The position numbers and the translations under genes are program-made. From Prevotella sp. UBA6994 (GTDB lineage Bacteria > Bacteroidota > Bacteroidia > Bacteroidales > Bacteroidaceae), in the NCBI GenBank assembly GCA_002449845.1, contig DJXW01000031.1:1-64000 (forward strand): 64,000 bases of DNA, read 5' to 3'. Shown in pieces: positions 34,038-41,513 of this stretch. A model generated the notes under the pieces. The model was not told where the DNA came from. It saw nothing but the letters and a program-made list of their open reading frames with translations, and did not search any database. How positions within the stretch are numbered: position 1 is the stretch's first letter; each line of letters opens with the position of its first letter.

Positions 34038-34087
34038 CAAAGATATTCAAATCTCCCGTAATAAATGTTACCTATATTACGGGAGAT
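34038..34087 (-). promoter_or_regulatory. flavodoxin gene promoter with overlapping inverted repeat
   Basis: TATCTTTG on the minus strand (34038-34045). Immediately upstream, covering the -33 zone, is a perfect inverted repeat ATCTCCCGTAAT (34051-34062) / ATTACGGGAGAT (34076-34087). It could be an operator, or the end of the upstream GH106-like transcript, whose stop is 30 bp away. Confidence 0.6.
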
Positions 34088-34116
34088 TTTACCAATTTTG
34101 TAGAAAGAGACGTGGC

Positions 34117-36567
34117 TTAGGGATGAGGGGCTTCTCTCGTCACTTGAATAAACACGGGACCTAAAAGCCCAGAGGGTAAAAGGGGCGAATCTTTCTCAAA
34201 AAACTTGAAAGAGACCACAGCCTTGCGATGTTTGGAAGGACGAGGCTGATTAAGGCGCAACCAGTCGGGTACACGTTTCATGAATCTACCTGCTACAGGC
34301 TTACCTGGAGCGTAATCATATACGAATGGCTCATCCCATTCCATGTCGTCTTCCCATTGTTCGTCGCCAATCATACGGTTTGGCCATAGGTTGGTAACGG
34401 CAATCTCCAATCGGTTTTCTCCTTTTATGATATAAGGAGTAATGTCACAACGGAATGGCTTCTTCCAAAGATGAGCGACGGGCTTCCCGTTGATACTTAC
34501 TTGTGCGAGATTCTTCACAGTACCGAGATGCAAGACGTATCGAGCCTTTTTGTCAATGCGTTTGATGCGGAAAGTCTTGTCGTATGTGGCTGTCCCCGAG
34601 AAATACTTGATACCAAACATCTCATGCTCATTCCAGGGCAATAAACTGTCAATGACAATGCTATTGGGAGCATCCCATCCTTCGGGGAAATGAAGAGTCC
34701 ATTGTCCTTGAAGAGTGAGACGTTCTTTTTCGTAACTTGTATAGGCAGTGTCAGTGCTTTTTTGTTGGGTGGTGGAATTCCTGAAGATGATGAATACTGC
34801 CTGGTGTTCATCGAAAGGTAGGGTTAGTTGTGTTTTCCCATTCTCGTAACTCCATGATGAAGCATTGTGCAATTCTCCCGTTTCGGGCAACCAAATCTCA
34901 GGTTGATAACCTGTAGTCTGGATGTTGATGGTTGCAACAAAGGCAGAATCGAGCGAATTGGCAATAAAGTAAATGTGTGCATTGGCTTCTTGGCGATGAG
35001 TCCAAAGCAGTGCGTCTTTCTTGTTGGTATTTACTGAATAGGTAAGTGATGGAGTGGGGCAGGTGAAATCATCAACCCATTGTCCACGTTGCAATAATGC
35101 TTGGCAGCGTGAGAAATATTGGAATAAGAGTTGTGCGCCTCCACTCTTCCACCATGTCTGTCCTGGAGTCCACCACGATCCCCATTTGCCAAATGTCATT
35201 CCTGGTACTGCTTGTGTCCATGGATTTTGTGCGCCAGCATGAAGCATGAGATGGTTTACTCCAAGGCTGAAAGCACGGTCTGCCAAGACCTTCTGCGAGG
35301 CTGGGTCTTCTTGCCAAGCTGCCAATGGCCAACACGTGAATCCTTCTGCATAGATGTCTTGTAGTTTCAATCGATGGGCTGTTCTTGTATGGCGAGGTAA
35401 ACTGGGCCATCCCCAATTAGGCTTGGTCCAAAATTCGGTGCAAAGCAAATCGTTGGGTAACGTTTTCGCTATTGCTTCAGTGTTGATGGGATTGAAGGGC
35501 TTTGAACTGTTGGTTCCGTAGGGTTGGTAAAGCAACTTTAATCCATGTTGATGAGCCAGTTCTGCCATGTATCCATAATAGTTTTCGGTAAACAATTCAG
35601 TGCCTGTCTTGGCGAAGTCTGCAAAGAATTGTTTTGAACGTTCCGTGCTTTCTACCGTGATGCCTGTCATGACTGGCAACCATTTTAATAGGTCGTATCC
35701 TCGTCTATGACTAAATTCCTCGGGCATCAGAGGTGTCCACGATTGTCCTCCTGCCTCATAACTGTCAATCTCGATACGTTGAAAAGTAGTACCGTTTTTA
35801 CTCTTCTCCAAGTTGAGCAATAATTGTGGATAACTATTCCAATAATGATTTACGGCTTCCTTGCTCATCTTGTCGCATTCCAGACCTACTCCTCCAAATG
35901 GTGCAGTCGCCTCGTTGGTCTTACCATTGGTGGTATAGCCAAAGCGTATGATGCGACATGCTTCTCTCCTGTTGGAATGTATTTCATCGGTAGGAGAAAA
36001 TACTTCAATGTCTGATAATTTGACGATGCTGTCTGTTGGCATTACCAACACGACAATATCTTGATAGAAGTTCCAACGTGGATCCACCTCTGGTTGGCGT
36101 GGTAGGATAAACTTCCTTGTCTTTCCCTTTCGCATGGCAGGAATGGTGTCTTCTGTCCATATCAACTTCAGCATGGAATATTGTGGCTCAACGGAGGGAT
36201 AGGCACTTGATGACCAACCTGGGCAGTTGTGCGTTCCGAAGGAGAGTCCTAATCGTTGACATTCATTGATGGCGTGACGCATGAGTGCTTTCCATCTGTC
36301 GGAACCGATGGCGTTTGTCGTGTCACGGATAATACCTTGCATCGGTCCTCCCACATGAAACTGCTGTACGCCGCCCAAGCCTGCTTGTTGGTAAGCCTCA
36401 AGGTCAGATGTGATACCTTCTTTAGAAACCAACCCATCCATCCATTGCCAGATGATTATTGGCCGTGCTTCTTGTGGAGGATTTAGGAATGCCTCTTCAA
36501 TGCTTTGTGCCAATGAGGTCATTGGTATGAGTAAGGAGATTGCTAATAAGGCTGAAATCTTTTTCAT
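34117..36567 (-). CDS. GH106-like (alpha-L-rhamnosidase-type) glycoside hydrolase
   Basis: The protein is 816 residues from the ATG at 36567, starting with a signal peptide (MKKISALLAISLLIPMTSLAQ). The opening ARPIIIWQWMDGLVSKEGI followed by DLEAYQQAGLGGVQQFHVG is the mark of the large GH106-like group. Later come LGLSFGTHNCPGWSSS, SYEAGGQSWTPLMPEEF, a GVNHLMLHAG segment and C-terminal beta domains with YVLHLGTVKNLAQVSINGKPV. Only some members are true rhamnosidases, so the substrate is open; a rare sugar on the xylan side chains or a pectic contaminant are both possible. It starts 5 bp after the DUF3089 lipoprotein gene and so shares its transcript. Confidence 0.75.
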   Translation of the reverse strand: MKKISALLAISLLIPMTSLAQSIEEAFLNPPQEARPIIIWQWMDGLVSKEGITSDLEAYQQAGLGGVQQFHVGGPMQGIIRDTTNAIGSDRWKALMRHAINECQRLGLSFGTHNCPGWSSSAYPSVEPQYSMLKLIWTEDTIPAMRKGKTRKFILPRQPEVDPRWNFYQDIVVLVMPTDSIVKLSDIEVFSPTDEIHSNRREACRIIRFGYTTNGKTNEATAPFGGVGLECDKMSKEAVNHYWNSYPQLLLNLEKSKNGTTFQRIEIDSYEAGGQSWTPLMPEEFSHRRGYDLLKWLPVMTGITVESTERSKQFFADFAKTGTELFTENYYGYMAELAHQHGLKLLYQPYGTNSSKPFNPINTEAIAKTLPNDLLCTEFWTKPNWGWPSLPRHTRTAHRLKLQDIYAEGFTCWPLAAWQEDPASQKVLADRAFSLGVNHLMLHAGAQNPWTQAVPGMTFGKWGSWWTPGQTWWKSGGAQLLFQYFSRCQALLQRGQWVDDFTCPTPSLTYSVNTNKKDALLWTHRQEANAHIYFIANSLDSAFVATINIQTTGYQPEIWLPETGELHNASSWSYENGKTQLTLPFDEHQAVFIIFRNSTTQQKSTDTAYTSYEKERLTLQGQWTLHFPEGWDAPNSIVIDSLLPWNEHEMFGIKYFSGTATYDKTFRIKRIDKKARYVLHLGTVKNLAQVSINGKPVAHLWKKPFRCDITPYIIKGENRLEIAVTNLWPNRMIGDEQWEDDMEWDEPFVYDYAPGKPVAGRFMKRVPDWLRLNQPRPSKHRKAVVSFKFFEKDSPLLPSGLLGPVFIQVTREAPHP

Positions 36568-36572
36568 GGTGC

Positions 36573-37574
36573 TTACTTGGAAGAACGTGATTGTTTCTTG
36601 GCAAACTGAGCTGCACGTTGAGCTATGTTTTCGCAGAGCTGATGGCGATAGAGCCAAATCTCACGTGAGTGGTAATTGCCTTGTTTGCCGATGAGAGGCA
36701 ACACATAGTCGGTGGCAGTAAAACCTTGGACAAACAACAGATTGGTTGCCTTGTCAATATGAATGGTAAGAGTGTCTTTTTTCTGCTTGTCTATAGGAAC
36801 AAAGGGAGATGGCTCGGTGATGAGAGTGGCAGCTTGTCCGTCTGTGCGCCAGTTGACGGGATTGATGGCTATGGCACTCTTTTCCCAACCATTCATGGCG
36901 CTATTGGCATCTTTTACGGAGTTGTAGCAGATGGTAACTCCCGTATCGTCAGCACTGCGAGCGGCAACGATATGTTTGTTTGCATCTAACATCTCCTGTG
37001 AAATAGTAACTCCTAATGCGTAGGCAGCAATCATCCTCTGATAGGTGTTCTCATCCATCTCTTTCATTAGTTCCAACATGATTTTCGCTCCTTGGCTGAA
37101 GCCAGCTAAGATAAACGGGCGACCGTGGTTCAGGTTTTTCAGATAATAGTCGAAAGCTTTTCTCACGTCTTCTAATGGTACAGCCATGCGCGCCTTGGCA
37201 AGATTTTGGTCAGTGAAACTCTGAAGAGAACATTGCCGATAATATGGCGAGTAATAATTGAGCTTTCCGCTAATCAACGTATCTACACCTAACATTTCAC
37301 TGTATAACGGACCACGTACACTATCGTTGTAAGTGTTGGCATAATGGTATGTAATACCGTCGTTAAGCGAATAGTCTCCTGTTTCTGTAGAGATGATGTA
37401 GAATACGTCAGCCTCACTGTTTCGGTCGCTCACGTACCATTGTGATGATTCACTGTAGTTGGGAGCCGTTGGCAATACGTCTCCTGTTGGTTTCAACTTG
37501 TTTTTTCCACGGCATTGGGTAAACGCAATGGTAATTGCCAAACAAAATGCAAATAATAATACAGTCTTTTTCAT
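36573..37574 (-). CDS. DUF3089 alpha/beta-hydrolase lipoprotein (probable esterase)
   Basis: The protein is 333 residues from the ATG at 37574. It has a lipoprotein signal with Cys at FTQCRG. The core has an alpha/beta-hydrolase nucleophile elbow LAGFSQGAKI and preceding VPLEDVRKAFDYYLKN, as in DUF3089. Members are hydrolases of unknown substrate; here it is paired with a GH106-like enzyme in a two-gene operon (5 bp gap), so removal of an ester group that blocks that enzyme is plausible. The C-terminal segment (LFVQGFTATDYVLPLIGKQGNYHSREIWLYR) supplies the likely catalytic His. Confidence 0.75.
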   Translation of the reverse strand: MKKTVLLFAFCLAITIAFTQCRGKNKLKPTGDVLPTAPNYSESSQWYVSDRNSEADVFYIISTETGDYSLNDGITYHYANTYNDSVRGPLYSEMLGVDTLISGKLNYYSPYYRQCSLQSFTDQNLAKARMAVPLEDVRKAFDYYLKNLNHGRPFILAGFSQGAKIMLELMKEMDENTYQRMIAAYALGVTISQEMLDANKHIVAARSADDTGVTICYNSVKDANSAMNGWEKSAIAINPVNWRTDGQAATLITEPSPFVPIDKQKKDTLTIHIDKATNLLFVQGFTATDYVLPLIGKQGNYHSREIWLYRHQLCENIAQRAAQFAKKQSRSSK

Positions 37575-37609
37575 TTTCTCTTTGGTTGTATTTATGACCA
37601 TAATTGATG

Positions 37610-37617
37610 CAAATATA
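37610..37617 (-). promoter_or_regulatory. -7 box of the DUF3089-GH106-like operon
   Basis: TATATTTG on the minus strand about 35 bp before the ATG at 37574. No consensus -33 element. Confidence 0.5.
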
Positions 37618-37888
37618 ATTGTCTTTATGAAGTACGTCAGAATTTATCTTGTCAACATGAAAGAAAAATCCTTGTTTGTTTTCATAACCTGATGCAAAGT
37701 TACTATTTTTAGATGTAAACTGGCATTTTGAACTGAAAAATAATTATCAATTAATATGAATAATATGTGATTTTAAGTGAAAATATTCAGAAAATGCAGG
37801 ACAAAATGATGTTTGTGTTTTCTTGCGAAATAGAAATAGGTGAGCCGAAAAACAAGTTAAATCGGACGGAATATTACATTTTTCTCGC

Positions 37889-37967
37889 TAACATATATAG
37901 TTATGACCGTAACTATATACTTTACGAGCGTAACTATATATGTTACGAGTGCTAACTATGTATGTTA
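37889..37967. repeat. 21-bp-period palindromic repeat, locus 2 (4 units)
   Basis: Units at 37889, 37910, 37931 and 37953 (periods 21, 21, 22): TAACATATATAGTTA, a variant with CTTTA, TAACTATATATGTTA and TAACTATGTATGTTA, with CGAGCG-like spacers. It is followed by TTATGAAGGGCGAAAAAG, comparable to the flank of locus 1. Confidence 0.9.
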
Positions 37968-38284
37968 TGAAGGGCGAAAAAGTGGGCTTTTGGAGGTGAA
38001 AATATGAGTTTTAGAGTAAGTAGTTTATGTTCTTCAATTGTAAATTGTTGATTATGAGTTACTTAGTGTGATGCTGAAAAATGGGCATTTTTCCGTCCAA
38101 GTATCAACTCGGTTGAAAAAATGCCCGTATTTTGAGGTCTAAATTCAGAATTTCTATGACAAAAATAAGAAAGATAATCCCCCCATAATGCCAAGTCCTT
38201 TATTCTTGTCCATCATTGAGAATGATGTTCAAAATACATGTTGTATTGGACTCAGGTATTTAATGCCAAATTGATGGTAGGTAT

Positions 38285-39202
38285 TTATTTCCCAGCTTCT
38301 TTCATGAAGAAGTCGGTCATTTGCTTAAACGTGTTTTCGTTAAATGTTATAGGACCATGCTGACCATTGGGAACTGTCACGAAGTTCTCTAAGCATCCCA
38401 CTTTTTTCAAGGCTTCAGAGAAATATTCACTTTGACAATGAGGAACGACGTTGTCGGCATCTCCGTGGAAAACAAGGAAGTGAGGACATTTCTCATTGAC
38501 GTATGTGATAGGACTGATGAGAGCTACCAAGTCTGGATTGTCAGCTGGAGTACAGCCCATAAGGGCAGCCTCTGGCGATTTCTCATCTTTCACCGTTTGG
38601 CAGTTTTCCATACGAGCCATGTCCACTGGACCAAACCAATCCACCACAGCATCTACACGGCTCGAACAGTTGAGATTGCCACCTACATTTCCTTCAATGT
38701 CAATGGTGGTTTGTCCCACTTTACGTGTCTTCATGTCGTTTGTCACACCTGCCAACGAAGAGAGATGTCCACCAGAAGAGAACCCCGTAATACCGATAAA
38801 AGATGTGTCAAACTTGTACTCCTTGGCATGAGCACGAACAAAACGTATGGCAGCCTTCACGTCATGAATCTGAGCGGGAAACTTTGCATCTGCACTTGAA
38901 CGGTGATTGATGCATACCACGGCAAAACCAGCATCTGTCAGGGGCTTGCCGATAGAGAAATACGTGGCTCCTTTCATGTTGTTTGAAAACCATGCACTAC
39001 CATAAATGGCAATAATAACCTTATACTTCTTTTGATTGGTCTTGGGAAGATAAATATCTAAACGATGAGCTTCCATATCATCGCCGGCGTAGTTGATGTC
39101 TTTCCAATCGGGGTTGGTGGTAGGCATTCCGAATACTGGTTGTTGTGCCAATATGCAGATGGTGTTGCAGATAGTGATAAGAAATATAAAAAGTCTTTTC
39201 AT
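38285..39202 (-). CDS. secreted alpha/beta-hydrolase, probable xylan acetyl/feruloyl esterase
   Basis: The protein is 305 residues with signal peptide (MKRLFIFLITICNTICILAQ). The BD-FAE-like esterase pattern is visible: LDIYLP, YGSAWF (oxyanion region, HGGxW position), nucleophile GITGFSSGGHLSS, Asp in FHGDADNVVP and His in PNGQHGP. Related enzymes cleave acetyl or feruloyl esters from xylan. It is the last gene of the long minus-strand operon, 73 bp after the GH10-CE1 gene, behind an intra-operon hairpin that could lower its expression. Confidence 0.82.
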   Translation of the reverse strand: MKRLFIFLITICNTICILAQQPVFGMPTTNPDWKDINYAGDDMEAHRLDIYLPKTNQKKYKVIIAIYGSAWFSNNMKGATYFSIGKPLTDAGFAVVCINHRSSADAKFPAQIHDVKAAIRFVRAHAKEYKFDTSFIGITGFSSGGHLSSLAGVTNDMKTRKVGQTTIDIEGNVGGNLNCSSRVDAVVDWFGPVDMARMENCQTVKDEKSPEAALMGCTPADNPDLVALISPITYVNEKCPHFLVFHGDADNVVPHCQSEYFSEALKKVGCLENFVTVPNGQHGPITFNENTFKQMTDFFMKEAGK

Positions 39203-39226
39203 TTTAATGGTGGTTTTTGAAGGTAA

Positions 39227-39267
39227 AGGTCTTTAGGGGCACAATTGTAATATACCCCTAAAGACCT
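39227..39267 (-). other. intra-operon hairpin between GH10-CE1 and esterase genes
   Basis: Perfect 13-bp arms (AGGTCTTTAGGGG at 39227-39239 and its complement at 39255-39267). It starts 9 bp after the GH10-CE1 stop. A short TTT follows on the minus strand, so it may be a partial terminator or an mRNA-stabilising 3' end. Confidence 0.6.
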
Positions 39268-39275
39268 AAATGATT

Positions 39276-41474
39276 TTATTTAAAGAGCAATTGCGCCATT
39301 TGGTAAAGGCTGCGACGCCAAGTGAGAAATTCGTGAGCCGTATTCTCAGAAATATAACCATGTGCGTTGAAGCCGGCAGCCTTCAAGTCATCAACAGATT
39401 TCTTGATGGCATCAGGATTTTCCTTGCTTCCGCAACTTTGGAATATCATCTTCACTTGGTTCTTGTCCTTGATGTCAGAAGGAGCATACTGACCGCCGCT
39501 GAGCAATCCATAATAAGCGAATACCTCTGGGCGACGGAGCGTGATGGTCTTGGTTTCCATTCCGCCCATTGACAATCCTGCCATCGCACGACTCTCTTTC
39601 TTGGGAATCGTCTGGAAGTTGGCATCAATGTAAGGAATCAGTTCGTCCACGAGAACTGTCTCAAACTCCTTGGCAGTGAACTGGCGAATGCCGCCAAAGC
39701 GAATGTTATTGGTCATTCCGTAAGTCATCACGATGATGAAAGGCTTGATTTTGCCGTCTGCAATCAAGTTGTCCATGATCAGGTTAGCATGTCCTTGGTT
39801 GCTCCATGCCGTTTCGTCTTCGCCCCAACCATGTTGCAGATAGAGCACGGGATATTTCTCCTTTTTGTTCTTGCCGTATGATGGTGGAGTATAGACGAAG
39901 GCGCGACGCACGCAATTGGTACTTTTAGAGGGGAACAACACCTGTTGCACGTTGCCGTGAGGAATGTCATAGCGCAGGGCATAGAAGTCCTTGTCGTGTG
40001 CGGGAATCTCTATACCGCTCTCCCAACGTGTAGAGCCATAGAAATTGCATGTACCAGGGTCATTGAACGTACCACCGTCGATGTTGATATGATAGTAGTG
40101 GAATCCCTCGTCCATCGGTCCTTCCGTTGTACCAACCCATGAATTGTCGTAAGTCTTCTTGAGTTTCGTTCCTCCACGTCCTCCGAGTCCGAGACTCACG
40201 GTTACCTCCTTGGCATCAGGTGCTTCGATGCGGAAACGAGCATAGCCCTGAGAGTTCACTTGTGGATATTGCTGTCCTGGTTGGTTCAGTTCTGATGGAA
40301 CGAAGTCTTCCTTCACGCCGGCTTGCTCTGGGAACGCCAAGTCTGGATTGAATGGTGGTCGTTGCTGTGCATTCTGACGATTTTGTCGTGCGGGGCGAGC
40401 AGGGCGTTTAGGCATTTCCCAAACAGGGTCCTTCATGTCCTTGATGAAGTTGTAAGCCATCTTAGGCTTGTATTCCGTATCGAAAGGCAGAGGATAGTTG
40501 GCTGCTCCAAGCCAAGAATCGCGGTCGCCAAGGTTCCAGAAGGTAACACAGTCGATTACATCCTTATGTTTGCGAAGCACGCGGAACACGCGAGCGTATT
40601 GGTCGGCAAGGTGTTGCTTGACAGAATCAGTCACGTTGACACCTTCACGGCTGAAGCGCAATTGTCCACCCATTTCCTCGTTCACACGAATGTCGAGCTC
40701 TGTCACGTGGATGTGCTTGACAACGGTCTTGTAAAGGGCAAGGGCATCGTCAATCTCTTTCTCGGTGGGACCATAGATGTTGTAGTGTCCCTGCATTCCG
40801 ATACCGTCGATGGGAACGCCAGCCTCCTTCATCTTCTTCACCATATTATAAATGCGCTTGCTCTTAACAGGGTCGCATTCGTTATAGTCGTTGTAGAAAA
40901 GCAATCCCTTGGGGTCTGCCTCACGGGTGTATTGGAAAGCCTTGGCGATAAACTCGTCGCCACACAATTTATACATCACCGACTGGCGGTATGGGTCTTC
41001 GGCTTTGGCATCATCAGTCATTGCCTCGTTTACCACGTCCCAAGCATATACCACATCCTTGTAACGGTTTACCACCGCATGAATGTGGTTGCGCATACGT
41101 TTATAAAACACTTCCTTGGTAGGATTGTCCTCAGTCATCCATTTACCGATTTGCGAATGCCACATCAGACAGTGTCCGCGTAGCTTGATACCATTGGTTC
41201 GGCAGAAATTGGCGATACGGTCAGCATTTTCCCAATTAAATTGTCCTTCGCTGGGTTCGGTAGGTTCAGGCTTCATGTCGTTCTCGCAGGTGATACTGTT
41301 AAATTCCCGCTTGATGAGAGCCTGTTGCTCTGCGTTGGTCACGTTACGTTGGTTAACGGCAACGCCAATCAAGAAATAGTCCTTATAGGCATCTTTGAGT
41401 CCTTGAGCCCATATAGACGTGCTACTTGTTGCAAGGAGCAACAATGTGAGCATGGTTTTACTGATACTTTTCAT
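39276..41474 (-). CDS. xyn10D-fae1A: GH10 endo-xylanase - CE1 feruloyl esterase fusion (Xyn10D-Fae1A type)
   Basis: The protein is about 732 residues with signal peptide. The GH10 barrel spans about 25-350, with acid/base Glu in WDVVNEA (about 150) and nucleophile Glu in HVTELDIRV (about 259). A Pro/Arg/Gln-rich linker (about 355-385), an E-set/CBM48-like beta domain (about 405-490: YARFRIEAPDAKEVTVSLG) and a CE1 domain (about 500-732) with nucleophile GLSMGG (Ser about 635), YLQHGWGEDETAW and final TAHEFLTWRR follow. The architecture is that of Xyn10D-Fae1A characterised in Prevotella ruminicola 23, which cuts the backbone and removes ferulate. It lies inside the long operon, 39 bp after the double-GH43 gene. 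Confidence 0.95.
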   Translation of the reverse strand: MKSISKTMLTLLLLATSSTSIWAQGLKDAYKDYFLIGVAVNQRNVTNAEQQALIKREFNSITCENDMKPEPTEPSEGQFNWENADRIANFCRTNGIKLRGHCLMWHSQIGKWMTEDNPTKEVFYKRMRNHIHAVVNRYKDVVYAWDVVNEAMTDDAKAEDPYRQSVMYKLCGDEFIAKAFQYTREADPKGLLFYNDYNECDPVKSKRIYNMVKKMKEAGVPIDGIGMQGHYNIYGPTEKEIDDALALYKTVVKHIHVTELDIRVNEEMGGQLRFSREGVNVTDSVKQHLADQYARVFRVLRKHKDVIDCVTFWNLGDRDSWLGAANYPLPFDTEYKPKMAYNFIKDMKDPVWEMPKRPARPARQNRQNAQQRPPFNPDLAFPEQAGVKEDFVPSELNQPGQQYPQVNSQGYARFRIEAPDAKEVTVSLGLGGRGGTKLKKTYDNSWVGTTEGPMDEGFHYYHINIDGGTFNDPGTCNFYGSTRWESGIEIPAHDKDFYALRYDIPHGNVQQVLFPSKSTNCVRRAFVYTPPSYGKNKKEKYPVLYLQHGWGEDETAWSNQGHANLIMDNLIADGKIKPFIIVMTYGMTNNIRFGGIRQFTAKEFETVLVDELIPYIDANFQTIPKKESRAMAGLSMGGMETKTITLRRPEVFAYYGLLSGGQYAPSDIKDKNQVKMIFQSCGSKENPDAIKKSVDDLKAAGFNAHGYISENTAHEFLTWRRSLYQMAQLLFK

Positions 41475-41513
41475 AAGCTTTTAATATATTGTTAGTAATT
41501 TTTTCCTGGAATG

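Larger units (their letters stand above)
37602..38284. other. long intergenic region
   Basis: Apart from the promoter at 37610-37617 and the periodic repeat at 37889-37967, it holds a short CATCATT/AATGATG hairpin (38211-38227) downstream of the esterase gene and AT-rich sequence. No gene is supported. Confidence 0.6.

Noticed and set aside
40323..41183. Plus-strand frame (286 codons) opposite the GH10 domain
   Set aside because: Complement of a well-supported catalytic domain; no domain features of its own.
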